A DNA stretch of 64,000 bases from Morella rubra (GCA_003952965.2 CM025852.1:28083009-28147008), one strand, 5' to 3'. Numbered from the stretch's first letter, positions 1-13,443 are shown. Translations and numbers: made by a program. The notes: generated from the sequence alone by a model not told the origin.

Positions 1-736
1 AATGTAGATGGCTGACAAGGACAGCAACAGTAATGAAGATTAGGAATATGTGAGCTATCTGAAAGGCCAAAACCACCTAAATGTGAATTATGTGAGCTTT
101 CTATCTTCCAACAACCTCCATAAGTTTCAATAGGCAGCATGGATAATTTCATGTAGGAACTCTACTTCAATTTCATTGATGGATTGGATAATAATTTATT
201 TATGAAAAGAAAACCCTTAATGAACATAAGTTAATGCTTCTTTTGGAACAGAACATGGCAAGGGAAGAATAAGAAGAAAGAAGGAAAACCCTCTAAGACA
301 ACCACAGGTTGACCTTAGGGAGAATACAGTTAAGTTTTCACATAACGCATTTTGGCACAATGCAAATCAAATTCCCCTACAGGTCTAGATGAGTCCTAAA
401 CTTGACAAAATTGCATCTGTAAGAGACAGCAACATATCAAGAATGACTATATCAAATTTTTCCTCCATTCTTGGATACTATTACAGCATTTATCATGAAG
501 GACTTTGCGAAGGTAAGATAAGACTATATGCATTTGGTTCCTTAATATTTTTGTATACAAATGGACCTATCCACATGAGGCTTGTGTTTTGGTAGTTCTA
601 GTCTTGAAGAGATACATAAAGGCAGAAGAGAAGTGTGCTGATGAAGAAGATAGAAAGCAAGGAAGCCATCATTGGTCGGCTATTTGACCTCAGTAACAAT
701 TTCTGTTTTACTGAAAGCAAACTGAGCTGTCATGTC

Positions 737-788
737 GTTTGAACTTATTACTTTTTTTTTTTTTGACAAGTAGTTTGAACTTATTACT
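737..788. mobile_element. Tiny poly(T) insertion flanked by a 16-bp target duplication
   Basis: The 16-mer GTTTGAACTTATTACT occurs at 737-752 and again, identically, at 773-788. Between the copies lie only 20 bases: a T run followed by GACAAGTA. Read on the minus strand this is a short stub ending in poly(A) between target-site duplications, the signature of target-primed reverse transcription. It is best explained as an extremely 5'-truncated LINE or LINE-mobilised insertion downstream of the recognised MUB exons. Confidence 0.6.
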
Positions 789-919
789 GAAAACATTATT
801 CAATAATAAATCAAGTTCATACACCAGGATCAAGCTAAGTTTCAAAGCCATTGGAAGATAAAAAAGTTAGTCCTTAATGGAACCAAAACATTCAGAATCT
901 AATGCAGGATGGAAATCAC

Positions 920-1755
920 CTGTTTTACTCTTCGCCAGGGATGGCTGCACAACAACATGGATTATGACAACACCCTCAATATTATCACCAAAGGGCATTC
1001 TACATTGACCGACAGTCTTGTTGTTCTCCAAGATTTTACCAGAACTAATCAGTTTCACTTCATTTGCTCCCTTTGGTACGATTGTTTTACCTACAAATAG
1101 AAGGAACATCTAAGAAAAATCTAAACATGAGCCAACATAACAGACACTCCATGAGGACACTTGATTCAATCACGTGTTTTTTATTGCCTTGGAATTGTTA
1201 TATATCATGAAAAACTAAAGAAATTGCTGAAGAAAATTGGCCAGAAAGAGTGATTAAAACTTTGTAATGGTACAAGGCTTCCGAGGAACTAAACAAACAT
1301 AAGCTATTCAATTCTACACCGTCTACTAGTCTTTTCTACGATTCCATTCCACAAAAATATTTTGCAAACCAAAAAGCAACTTTAAACGCTAAATCTAAAT
1401 TCTGCCAACTTTTTGCAACTGGATTCCTAATAGATATTCAAAATGCTCATCGATGTTAAAATTCGCCATATTGGGACCAAAAAGAACTCACAAAAAAGTC
1501 CATTTAAAAAATATTGGGAAGTTTCTATAGTCATGAATTGGTGGAGGAAAAACAAAAACAATCAAACAGATTTAATTGTGAGCTATATGACAAGAAGTGG
1601 ACTTAAAGTGAGCAGAAGGACCAACCTTTGGGCCAATCGGAGACCACCCTCTGCTTTAGCGTATCGACGGTGGAGGCCGACGAGTACCGAAACGGGCCCA
1701 TATCAGACCCATCGTACAGCCGGAATTTGATGCACACCAAGTCCTCCTCCGGCAT
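920..1755 (-). CDS. Membrane-anchored ubiquitin-fold protein (MUB3-like), partial
   Basis: MUB proteins are plant ubiquitin-like proteins that are prenylated at the C-terminus, sit at the plasma membrane and recruit group VI E2 enzymes. Exon 1 is 1626-1755; it starts at MPEED and carries IKFRLYDGSDMGPF, the typical first strand of the fold, ending in DWPKG. Exon 2 is 920-1090, with EVKLISSGKILENNKTVGQC and HVVVQPSL. The exon 1 donor (AAAG/GTTGG), the exon 2 acceptor (TTTGTAG/GT) and the phases join in frame. Exon 2 ends in phase 1 at ACAG/GTGATT. The last exon, which should encode a short basic tail with a CaaX-type prenylation box, was not recognised in 1-918; it may lie left of the window. 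The family assignment is strong; the exact paralogue is inferred. Confidence 0.82.
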
Positions 1756-2802
1756 CTGTAACGGCCAAAGTTCGAATTTTTCCTCACGCTCCTCCAACCG
1801 ATCGCTCCCCCGTGCCCTGCACCGCTGCTCGGAACGTGTTTTCAAATCCCACCCCCTAAATTTGCATCACAATTCCGATCAGACCTACTTAGAGTCGAAC
1901 AAGAAAAACCAGAGCGATCTAAGATCCAATATTCGATTTAAAAATACTTAAAATTAACTAAATGATTTAGAATTAAAAGCACCTTGTGTAGCTGGCGATC
2001 AGGCTCGCGATTCGAATTCTCTTTTTCCTTCGTTTTTTCGTTTATGCTTTTTCCTATGGTTGTGGCGTTTGAAAGATCGGTCTTTGTTGGGTGAGCCGAA
2101 GAAGACAATTTCAAGTGTTTCTCAAGCCATTCGGACCTATAGAAACGACGCGGTTTTGCTTTTGCTTTCGTGGAAGCAAGGGAGAACTTGGCCACTCGCC
2201 CAAATGAAGCCGACAAAAAGATAATGGCATTTTTCACCGTGTTACTGCCACTCCAAATTACAATATATTTACACTTCATACTATATATTATAATTTAATA
2301 TTTAAAATAGAACACATAATTTTCGATTAAAAAAACATATGATATCTATAATATGACTACTTGATGAATTATCTATGAATGGAAAGATCTCCTTGGCGTG
2401 ATAAAAAATGTCAGAGCATGTCTGCAAATCAAAAGTTTGTCAAAATTTTCTCTATTTTCAAAATTTTCATGTGTAAATATAATTAACTTAACATTTTAAT
2501 TATGAAGATAAAAAAATTTAAACATTTATCTCTCTGCATCATTAAATTATTTATTTATATTATAATAAACATAAAAAATTTATTCAAATTATATATCTAT
2601 TTACATTTTTACTAATTCCTATGAAATTCTATTTTTTATTATTTTATCTCAAAATTCAATAAAATTCTAATCTCTCACGTTGATATGATTCTGAATAAAA
2701 ATTAATTTGCAAATATGACTTAAAAGATACTTAGAAAAAAAAAAGACTTAAAAGATATTGATTGAGACTCCCTCCTCTTCCTCGATAATTTGTTAATTCT
2801 GT

Positions 2803-2876
<74 letters not shown>

Positions 2877-3194
2877 TGTTAGAAAAACAGCATGTGGTAA
2901 AAAATATCTTCGTTTTCCTGATCTCATAATAAAATAGAAAAAATACAGGTAAAATAATTTTATGTCAAATTGTAATATGAGGTGTAAATTATAAATTTAT
3001 TAGTAGTTAAAATGTGTCGGATTTGATTTTTTGGTGTAAAATACAAAACAGTAGTAGGTAGAGGGTATAACGCAAAAAAATTGGGAAGTCTTCATAACTA
3101 TGACCTTTCCCTTCACTTCAACAAACGGCACCGTTTGCAGGTGGCTCTAATCTATGTATACAGGTCAAAAAAAGCAATCCGAGTGAAACGGAAA
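1756..3194. other. Intergenic region between MUB-like and pseudouridine synthase genes
   Basis: The first bases are the 5' flank of the minus-strand MUB gene. From about 2270 to 3060 the sequence is very AT-rich with many short A/T runs and one long AT microsatellite. I see no coding exon here. The part from 3060 to 3194 is the probable promoter and 5' UTR of the downstream gene. Confidence 0.5.
2807..2872. repeat. (AT)n microsatellite, about 33 units
   Basis: An uninterrupted AT dinucleotide run of about 66 bases. It is self-complementary, so it can extrude hairpins, and it is likely to vary in length between individuals. Confidence 0.97.
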
Positions 3195-4026
3195 ATGAAG
3201 AGGAAGACGAGGGAAGGAGACGAGGAGGACATGGAGATCGTGTGGCAGACCCCAGCTAATCCACCTGAGCCACAAGATTACATCTTGCACAACGGTAACT
3301 AACCAAATCATTACAGAAAAAAGAAAAAAACAAACTTCTTACAATTTGCTGAGCAATTTTTTGGGCGGGAATTGTGCAGGGAGGCGCCACGTCAGACCGT
3401 ACTACTTCGAGTTCATATCTCATGTGAGCCGCTTTGATAATACATACCCGTTGAATGTGTTAACTTTTTTGGATTAAACCCTAAATGTTGTGGGGTTTAT
3501 GTGTTTGTGAGGCGTGCAGGTCAAGAATCGGTGGGCTGGCAAAACCATCGTCGATTTGTTTGCCGAGGAGTTCAAAGGCCGACCTTATGACTACTATGTA
3601 TGTGTTAAATGAGTAGCTTTACATTTTCCTCGTTTGATGTTATGAGGGTGTGTTGAGCTTTTGAATTGAATGCTTGAGTTGCTATAGGTTAGTGCAGTCA
3701 AATGCGGACGGATACAAGTTGATGGAGAGATAGTGCCAGTTTCTTACATAGTTAAACGGTCGCAAAAGATAAGCCACTTTCTGCACAGGTGTTGTTCTCG
3801 CGCTTGTTACTTTTCCTGTAGCAACTTCGTTTATAATAACGTTCATATGATTTGTGTTGTTTTCATTACTATTCTTAGTCGGTATCAGAAGTGTATTCGA
3901 AGTTATAAAATTTGCAATTGACGCCGCAAAGATTGTAGGCATGAACCGCCCGTGATGGCTTGTGATGTGTCTATTCTTCAGAAAGAACCGGATGTGCTGA
4001 CTGTTTGTAAGCCAGCATCTGTCCCA
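3195..4026 (+). CDS. RNA pseudouridine synthase 7-like (RluA family), 5' exons only
   Basis: RluA-type enzymes isomerise uridine to pseudouridine in RNA. Five exons are readable: 3195-3294, 3380-3423, 3520-3597, 3688-3788 and 3939-4026. All have GT-AG borders and matching phases, giving 137 residues. The product begins MKRKTREGDEED and contains EIVWQTPANPPEP, then VRPYYFEFISHVKNRW. An S4-like RNA-binding part follows (GKTIVDLFAEEF, then AVKCGRIQVDGEIVPVSYIV, then ISHFLHRHEPPV). The last exon ends at VCKPASVP with donor GTAAGT, just before the catalytic domain. The catalytic HRLDR segment should come next but falls in the 1000-N gap, and I find no later exon beyond it. The start is the first ATG in frame. 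The family call is strong, based on the plant PUS7 N-terminus as I know it. Confidence 0.88.
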
Positions 4027-4151
4027 GTAAGTCAGCAGTGATTCTGATGTGTTCTTCTTTACTTCTTGTTATGTCATCGATTTATGGAACACTAGGGACA
4101 TGAAACCGTTACGTTTAATACTAGACTATTAGCGATTAATCAATACTGAAA

Positions 4152-5151
4152 NNNNNNNNNNNNNNNNNNNNNNNNNNNNNNNNNNNNNNNNNNNNNNNNN
4201 NNNNNNNNNNNNNNNNNNNNNNNNNNNNNNNNNNNNNNNNNNNNNNNNNNNNNNNNNNNNNNNNNNNNNNNNNNNNNNNNNNNNNNNNNNNNNNNNNNNN
4301 NNNNNNNNNNNNNNNNNNNNNNNNNNNNNNNNNNNNNNNNNNNNNNNNNNNNNNNNNNNNNNNNNNNNNNNNNNNNNNNNNNNNNNNNNNNNNNNNNNNN
4401 NNNNNNNNNNNNNNNNNNNNNNNNNNNNNNNNNNNNNNNNNNNNNNNNNNNNNNNNNNNNNNNNNNNNNNNNNNNNNNNNNNNNNNNNNNNNNNNNNNNN
4501 NNNNNNNNNNNNNNNNNNNNNNNNNNNNNNNNNNNNNNNNNNNNNNNNNNNNNNNNNNNNNNNNNNNNNNNNNNNNNNNNNNNNNNNNNNNNNNNNNNNN
4601 NNNNNNNNNNNNNNNNNNNNNNNNNNNNNNNNNNNNNNNNNNNNNNNNNNNNNNNNNNNNNNNNNNNNNNNNNNNNNNNNNNNNNNNNNNNNNNNNNNNN
4701 NNNNNNNNNNNNNNNNNNNNNNNNNNNNNNNNNNNNNNNNNNNNNNNNNNNNNNNNNNNNNNNNNNNNNNNNNNNNNNNNNNNNNNNNNNNNNNNNNNNN
4801 NNNNNNNNNNNNNNNNNNNNNNNNNNNNNNNNNNNNNNNNNNNNNNNNNNNNNNNNNNNNNNNNNNNNNNNNNNNNNNNNNNNNNNNNNNNNNNNNNNNN
4901 NNNNNNNNNNNNNNNNNNNNNNNNNNNNNNNNNNNNNNNNNNNNNNNNNNNNNNNNNNNNNNNNNNNNNNNNNNNNNNNNNNNNNNNNNNNNNNNNNNNN
5001 NNNNNNNNNNNNNNNNNNNNNNNNNNNNNNNNNNNNNNNNNNNNNNNNNNNNNNNNNNNNNNNNNNNNNNNNNNNNNNNNNNNNNNNNNNNNNNNNNNNN
5101 NNNNNNNNNNNNNNNNNNNNNNNNNNNNNNNNNNNNNNNNNNNNNNNNNNN
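4152..5151. other. Assembly gap of exactly 1000 N
   Basis: The run is exactly 1000 N, a round number typical of a scaffold gap of unknown true size. It interrupts the pseudouridine synthase gene after exon 5. Confidence 0.99.
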
Positions 5152-8100
5152 CTAATGTCAATCTTTCAACAACTCTATAATTGGGAGTGGAATGTAAATA
5201 ATATATGTTGCTGCTGAATTTCTAGACTCCTTGAAGGAGTACGGATTCAGAACATTGGACCACTTCTTCTAAACTCTACTTTTAGGGAATCTTCGTATCA
5301 TGATACCATTAATTTTGAATTTGATAATAGAGCTAGACACGTGTATACTATAATAATACTATGTTTATTATTCTTTAAATATTATAGTGATCATAGCAAT
5401 AATTAATATTGGTTAGTTGATTAACTAGAATTGTGTATGTTGAACAATACATCGGGTTGTTGGGTCTACTTATATTGTTTTTTGAATGGTCTTATCCAGT
5501 AACAAAGTATTCATAAAATTATTCAAAACAATCAATATAAAAAGAGTTCAAGAGAAAAATCACACAACCGTACTAATGAAAAGATAAGTTTAAAGGAGTG
5601 AATAGAAACTAGAAAGGAAGGATATGGAACATCATTGGTTCGCCCATTATCTATAGTAGCTATTCTTAATAGTTTTCGAAACAAATGAGTTCTAACAAAA
5701 ATGTATCCACGCTGGTCTTGGCATGTCCCTTTTGTTCTTCACACAAATTGTGCTCACTTGTTTGTGGGAACGAGTTGCCTATTCAAAATTAGAGTAATTA
5801 ATTCAATAAATGTGTGTTCTCATTTTTCGAGGGTCTATGCAGTCTTAGTCTTTCCATTTCTCTTGTCTATTATTTTGATATAATGGGTTTTCTCTTTGCG
5901 AGATTGAGATAATCAGTTCGGTGTGTCTTGATATAAAGATTAAAATTCATTGGTGTGTTCCATCTTGCCGGCACGACTCAAATTGCATAATTGATTTGTG
6001 CATAATCATTGTTTATCACAAGTAGCCATAAAATGAAATAGCAATTTCTTAGAGAGTTGATTATTCGAAAAGCTTTAGTTAGCAGACTTTGAGCAACTGT
6101 GAGTGTTCAGCATATGGTTGGTTGAGAAGTGTGGTAAAAATTGCTGCTTTAGAGCCTTCTGTCACAGAATATAATCAAGATGGGATGCACTGATAATTCT
6201 TTAGCCTTGGGAGTTTTTACATATGGTTTGTTTTGTACCAGGAGCAGAAGGAGAGGAAGTCATTGTGCTGCATTAATAGTAGTTCTAGCGATACCGCGGG
6301 ATACTGGAAATAGTCACAGGCACAAAATTGCGAGGATTGATAACATTAATTGGCCAAAGATGCTCGCTTGGGTATGCTTGCTAGAAAATTGAAGGTGTGA
6401 AGTAATGTTCTTGCTAATAATTTCTTTTTCTGCTTTGTGGCTTGTGCTAATATTTATTCACACATCGTGACTGGATATCGTTAATGTAAATCTCGGGGGC
6501 GCTATGCAAGGCCCCATAGCTATTCCACCTCACATGAGCGATATATTTGTAGGTAAGAGACACATATATAATTATGGTTTACATTGGCAGTAAAAACTGT
6601 GAAGGAGATATTGAAAGCGATTAAGAGGGGTTTGCTATTACAATATGAACACGCTAAGAAGATCTACAGGAAGAAGGACTTGATGCGTACTCTTAAATAT
6701 TTGTTCTATGTCTGGATGTTAAGCTCGGAGGAAGGGCACATCCTTTTTTTTTCAAGCCCTATTAATTTTTTAAAAACTGGGTTCAGAGAAGCGATAGGTT
6801 GGAGGGGGTGGGTCCGACAAAGGTATAAATCTGATTCGAGAAATTTTTAAGGGGAATAATCAATTCGATGTTTTTATTGGGTGGTCTTTTTTTAATAGCA
6901 TTCTCCTCTTGTATGGTGTTTGTTTATATTTGCCACTTCATCAGATGAAATTGAATCACCTCACTAGGGGGCAGGGATTCTGCGGGACCAGTAGTACCCT
7001 GCAGTTTTCTCGAATCACAAACCCGAGCTTCATGAGGTACAACGCGTAAAATCATCGCAAGAAGAATAGAGATAGGTATAGTTTTGGCCTCGTATCAACT
7101 CACTACGGTTCATAATGATCAATTATCTATGACACCTACTTTCTAAGTATTGCATTGCCTTTGTACTGGACAGCACACAGGGTTGAAATTTCGCCCACTA
7201 TGGGACATGTTTGGCGGGCTATTACTAGGGTCGTGGGACTTCATCTGACGGATGGATGGTGGTTGTACCATATAAAATTATGGTGGAAGAAAATTGATTA
7301 ACGTGGAGCTGCATCCGGGAGAACATAGGAGATCAAAGTGATTAATTTCAAACGAAGATGTTGGGACAATGCTACTGTAGGAAACAGCAACAATATAAAA
7401 TCCTCAGTAAATGACCAAATAATTAAACATGTTGAATAATACCAAATTGTTTCTGAGTTTCAAGGTGAATTTTGGAAACAGGCAACTACCCTCGAAATGC
7501 TCTTTGTTATGACCATTCTTAAAGGCGGGACTATAGAAATGTGCGGCCAAACGGAGGTGACAACAAAATGCAAGTGTTCAAAAACATGGGAAATATAATC
7601 AAAAGCAGCATTAATGTTACAGTAACAGATACAGCTTCGGATGAAATACTTAAATGTTTTATTTAAGAGATAACGGAAACACTGGTCGTAGAGAAATTAT
7701 ATGAGATATCCGTCATTCTTTTCTCAATTATAAATTCAGAGACTGATAGTAGATCATGTATAGGCATTGGACTGTCATGAGACTAGAATTCGTATTCAGT
7801 TTGACTGCAATTGCATTTTCGAAAGCGATACCTTTTTAACCCAAATTATCTCAGCAAATGAACACCTAAAATGAGGCAATTTCATCTCATAACAGGATTA
7901 ACTGACTCATAACGAATTGCCAAGAATTGGCAAGAGCTCTCTTACTTACAATCAGTGGCGGATCCATGGGGGGGGCGCCCCATGGGCGGAGTTGAAGACA
8001 ACTAGACTCCGCTGGCTAAGCCTCCGCTTTTAGGTCGTTGTCCAAACTTAACAGTTATAGTGTAGGCCAGCTATTCTGTATATTTTTTTTCTCTCTCTCG

Positions 8101-11100
8101 CTTTTTCCCTTTACACATGCGATGACATGTTTGTATCAGGATGCCTAGGCTCCCCCTTGGGCTACACTCAACTTTCTTAAAATAACTACGACACCTTTTG
8201 TTTGTTTACACATCTCCATTTTGCCACCTGCTATCGAGGCAGCTCAGTCTATGCATATTCTAAAGTTTTTTCTGTATAAGATATTCTTTTTCTTTAGAGT
8301 GAGATTTTTCTAGCATTATAGCCACTGACACAAATGCGAACTAGTCACCGTCGATACTATAACCGTACTATACAAATCATTCAAAATCAGCCAAATGTAC
8401 ACTGTCCTCACATCCCGAAAAAAGGGTTTGGATGCAATTGTACCTGAATTTGAAAGGTAATATAGACTTCCGACAGCTATGTGATTTGAAAATCGTTAGA
8501 GAATCCCCCATAATTAGGTAAACTTAATGACTTAATCAAGCATAATTAATGACAAGAGGAAAAGACATTAGAGAAAGCTACAATTGGCTCCCAAGGAGCA
8601 AACCATCTCTCTTCCGCTATTCATAGCATATTAAGAGCATTCCGATTAGAGAAGAGAACTCGATAGTCTCAATTGTGATGTTTGAGCTAGCAATAAAAAA
8701 CTAAAATGACAATAAAGCATAGTAACAAAGATAACAACTGAGTTATAACTCAGCTTTGGGAAGATAGCTTGTGTTGAGAGTAAAAAATAGAAAGTTGGAA
8801 ATTGTAAAGGTTGTTAAGTCTTCTATCTTTATTCTTTTGTCTAGATTAAATACATATCGTAAAATATTCTCATAGAACTTCTTAATGTACACATAATTGC
8901 GGAAAGAACTCCGTTAGGATTTGAAATTGGGCACTCGTAATCTAACTTGGTCTAAAGGGCCTAGTAAACGACAAATAGATACTATAATATTCTCAAGTAT
9001 ATTTTTAATGTCAACTATTTTGACTCTGGTCACCATTTTTAAAATTTTATGGACTATTAATTCTCTATTTAATGTTAGAGTTCTCAAATTTGTAATAAGG
9101 GTATCCGAACTAGACTATTTCCAATTGAAAGAATAATATAGAATCTTTGAAATATGTGATTTCATTTCAATCGACCTTACATCATGATTCCCTCCGGCTA
9201 TAACATTAAAAAATCCTGGTTCGCAGCCGACTTCTATCAAGCAACGACTATTATCACCTATGTTGCTATAACAATGCTAGCGAGACCATAAGATTACAAA
9301 TCTTATTCTCATACGAATAAATCAAGAGTAAGGAGGGCAAATAATGTGAAGTATTCATTAGAACAGAATCAATGATCGAGACTTTATGCTATGACAAAAC
9401 TGCCCTCTCACTTGGACAAATATTAGGGGTTATAACGATGGACTTTGATATTTGGATCCTCATGTATTTCATAATCGGCGTTTTATGTTCACATTACACG
9501 AGTGGTGTGCTTACATAATCTGTGTGGTTAGGTATCTTGTTGTAGATGTAATTATTTCAATCAATAAGATTTTAGATTCCAAAGAAAAAAATAAAAAACC
9601 CCCGAATTATAACTGGAACAAAGAAAAGCTTACAATCGCTTCGAAACAAGAGAACACTGGTATAACCGAGCAGATTTGATGTGTATAAGATGTATTTCAT
9701 ATTGCTTAATAGACAAAGTGGTCAACTTGCAAAGACAGTAGTGGTGAATTGAATCCGACCTCTCTGGATGCAGCGCTGCCATGGTTTACTGTGAAAGCAG
9801 TTCATCAGATGAAAGACATTTTATGCAAAGACGCAAGTCTTTGCAGAGAAACTGGGTGCTTAGACTTGAATGGGGGGAGAGAAATATACACGAGACCAGG
9901 TATACCATGGAGAGAGTTGATATGGATGTAAAAACTCTAAATAGGTAAGAAGACTAGAGTCTTGAGTGATCCGAGAAGGAATCCTAAAACAAAATGCACA
10001 AAGAATTGGGCATAGCGTTGATAGAAAATTGCGGTAGGGCCCAGAGGTGTGTTACATGGAAATGACTTTTCTGTAATATCGAAACTACCCAGAAGAGAAA
10101 AAGAGACAATAATTATACAAGAAATACGCCGGATTATGATGAATAAATTAAACTAAATAATTTCCTCTATATTCTATCAGTTTATAAATATTAGAATTTG
10201 TGTCAAAATTTTGAGATTTTATTATTTTATTATTTGATTATGAAAATTTGCTTATATAAATTGAGAAACGACACTTACAAACGTTCTCATTATAAAAAAT
10301 CTGAAGAACGATCTTGATTTACCACAATATACTATGAGTTATATTTTTATGTTGATCGAGATATAGAAATATATTAAATTAAAAATTCTAATTAACTCAA
10401 CGACTAAAAAGCACTCACTTTGCTCATGTTTGTTTTTGCTTATTTTTTTGATCGCTAGATTAGATATTCTAAATAGTCGGCCATTAGTCATGATGCAAAA
10501 TCTAAATGGTAAGCCTCCATTAACCATGGGGACAACGGTATACCTGCTATATCGACCAAGTAGTAATGATAAAAGTGATGACTAATCATTCATAAAGTGT
10601 TGATGTGTCTATACTTCCTTCATATATAATTTTCTAAGTTTATTGAGTGTTTTCTCAAATAAATTGAATTTATATCAAACGGAGGGAATTTTATGTTTGG
10701 TAATAGATAGAATAAAGTGTAGGAATCATTTGTTTGAGATTTTAATTGCATGTCATAAAAGATTTTTGTAGTTAAGTAATTTTTAGAATTAATTATGAAC
10801 TGTTTTCATTATGGTAAAGAACTGAGAGTTGTTTTTGACGGATGAAGAACTCATGTGTAGTTAGCAGGAGAAGAAGTTCATCTTGTTCCAGAGCAGATTG
10901 TGGGCTAAGAAAGATCTTAATATAGAGTGTTTTGGACCTGAAATTAGTATAGGTTCATTATGGAACAACGTTAAGGTCTTTATATACTAAAAGAACAAAA
11001 GTGGAATATAGGGAATTATATTATTTTTTAATTTAATTTGAGGTTCTGGAGAAGATAAATTGGGAAAGAAGCATTAATTTAATTATTAAATGTACAAAGT

Positions 11101-13434
11101 TTCTAAGAATAATTTATACCATGACAATAGTTGGGGTGTGATATATCGAAATTTGCAATAACTCCCACATTTTGGCTAATTACAATTAAATATTTTATAA
11201 AATAATATCAGGTTTTATATGGCAATTAAATATTAGAAAATAAATTACAATTTATATATACAATTTTAAAATAATTTCTTAAAATTTTATATTTCAATTA
11301 AATAGGTAATTCAACAAATTTATTGGTATGAGGCTACAAACATGTATTGGGTGCACAACATTCAGATTTATATGAGAATTCTTTAGTAAATTTACTGACT
11401 TCTACTCTCTATATCTTACGTACATTTTGTCATGTCACTACTGTAAAATAATATTATAAAAGTTAATACTATAATTAACGAGGTGGATCTGATTTCTGGA
11501 AGTGCGACACGGGATTTTTGAAATAGAGGGGGTGATGGTTTCGTAAAGACGAGGATGCGCATGTAAATGTATGCCACGTACAAGTTCCAAGAACATGTAC
11601 ACGTTTCTTATGCATTAAGCATAACCTTGCCTTTCTCTTGGTGCATTGAGTGATAAACTATTGACGCCTGAAACATGATCACGATACGCTCGCCTAAAGA
11701 AAATAAGTTTATTAATTTATTCAGGAATTATTGTCAGAAAGGATCCATTTCTTCCCCTACTACCAGCAAGTGAATTTTCAATTGGTCAGACACCGTCCGT
11801 CTATCTTTCCTGAAGAAGAAGGAAAAAAAAAAAAAAAGGAGAGAAAAAAAAGGAGTAAAGAAATTCTGGGTTGAAAAGAACCTTTTTGATAGGCGCCATC
11901 GGTGGTAAAGGTGAACTTAGATTAATGTAGCTAGAGTAGAGAGTTAAGAAGATGTATATAATATATAGAAGAATCGAACATTTGAAGAAGGAAAACAAAA
12001 CCAAAAGATCAGAAGCGGTATATATGGATTCCATCATCCCAAACGTGCAAGTAATTGCACCCAGAAGGTCAGGAAGACGTACTTTTGTTGCGCGGGCCTG
12101 GTCTAAAGCATGCAACGAATTGCGTTCTGTAAAGGAGTTGGCTGCTTTTAAAAGTTGAGCTAGCGGAAGATCTCTCGATCATACATGGAAAGACAAAAGC
12201 AACATCTTCACAGCGAAGGAAAGTACCAACTCTATAGGTTGACTCATTGCTTTGTAAGGGTTTTGCTCTTTCCTAAAAGCATGCGCTTTTATGTCAACAC
12301 TAACTCTTTCAAATCACCCAACAAAAGTAAATTAATGAAGACATACTAGCTAGTAAGAAAGAAAGTTTGCTCTTTAAAACGTTTGCCCGTGGGATTGAAG
12401 TGCGGCTACAACCCTTTATGAGTCACCCATCCATTCATAACTCATAGCTAAAGCTAGCTAACTTCGGATCGAGAGCAAAAAAACAAGGAATCAACCACAA
12501 AGCTAGCTAAGCAAAGAAGTTGGTCAGTCATGTTTCATTTTAAAAACTCAGCGAGTCACTTGAAAAACCCTAATAATTAGTTGAGTTCTCTTGAGGAGAT
12601 TGCTTCTCTCGTTCTTTGATAACCAAAGCGGAGTCAATGCACATTGGAAATGAGGAGAAGTAATGGAACTACCAAGTCATATATGTAGAACAGAACTGTG
12701 CTAGCATGGATCTTGTCAAAAGGCAGTGCATGTGCATGCCTTATCCAATCTAAACATAACTGAAGGTGCGCGTAAGAACAAATTGATATGTACAAGTATA
12801 ACAGCTAAACAAGTAGGATGGCGAATTAATCGGTCTTTGTCACTGGTGATCTACAGAAGCAATCTTGCAACCAGCGAATCAGTTGGTGCATTCCATATTT
12901 GTTTTTGCCGGATCCGTCGGATCAATTATGTCAAGATCCTCATTAAAATGTCGATAGAGATGGATAGGGGCTTATAGATTACAAAGTTTGCAGTTGATCA
13001 GCCACATTTACAACTGCAGGTATAGTTTTGAACTCTTCATTAGTTGAATTTTGGAGATCTGAACTCTGAAACAACCCCAAACCTTCGAGGGAACTTTAAC
13101 TTTTCCAAGGCCCTCAATCGACCTGTTAAATAGAAGGAAAAATGCTGCGGTCATGATCTGGTTGCTTGATTGCGAATTAGGAGAGGTTAATGGGGATGCC
13201 ATCTGAACTACCGTGAAGACAATTTGCAAGCTCGGCCGGCTAAGTAATGACAATTAAAATAATCTGAAGTCTTAGAAAAAGATTAGGCACATAACAAGGA
13301 AAGGAAAAGGTCTTATGGCTTTCTTTAATTACAGTTTTTCGTCTGCCTGGCCCACCCATTCACCAAAACGATAAAGAACAATCTATTTTTTTTCTAGAAC
13401 CCAGCTATGCCACCTTATCTCTCCCCTTCGTAGC
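5152..13434. other. Long gene-free stretch, origin unclear
   Basis: No exon of the interrupted pseudouridine synthase and no other recognisable protein motif was found on either strand; open frames are all short. A motif near 7952-7966 (AGTGGCGGATCCATGG) resembles sequence often seen at ends of plant DNA transposons, but no matching partner end was found. From about 10.1 to 11.5 kb the sequence is strongly AT-rich. The part from 11.5 to 13.4 kb contains purine-rich tracts and is the likely distal promoter of the NAC gene. Decayed transposon sequence is the most probable content. Confidence 0.4.
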
Positions 13435-13443
13435 CTATAAAAA
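13435..13443 (+). promoter_or_regulatory. TATA box of the NAC gene
   Basis: CTATAAAAA lies about 75 bp upstream of the NAC start codon, in a C/T-rich context. This leaves a transcript leader of roughly 40-50 bases, a usual arrangement for an inducible plant gene. Confidence 0.6.

Noticed and set aside
2412..2723. Possible MITE with ends near GCATGTCTGCAAAT and its loose complement
   Set aside because: The inverted match is only about 12 of 16 bases and no target duplication is visible in this AT-rich DNA.
7952..7980. AGTGGCGGATCC motif as a DNA transposon end
   Set aside because: No partner end or target duplication was found within several kilobases.
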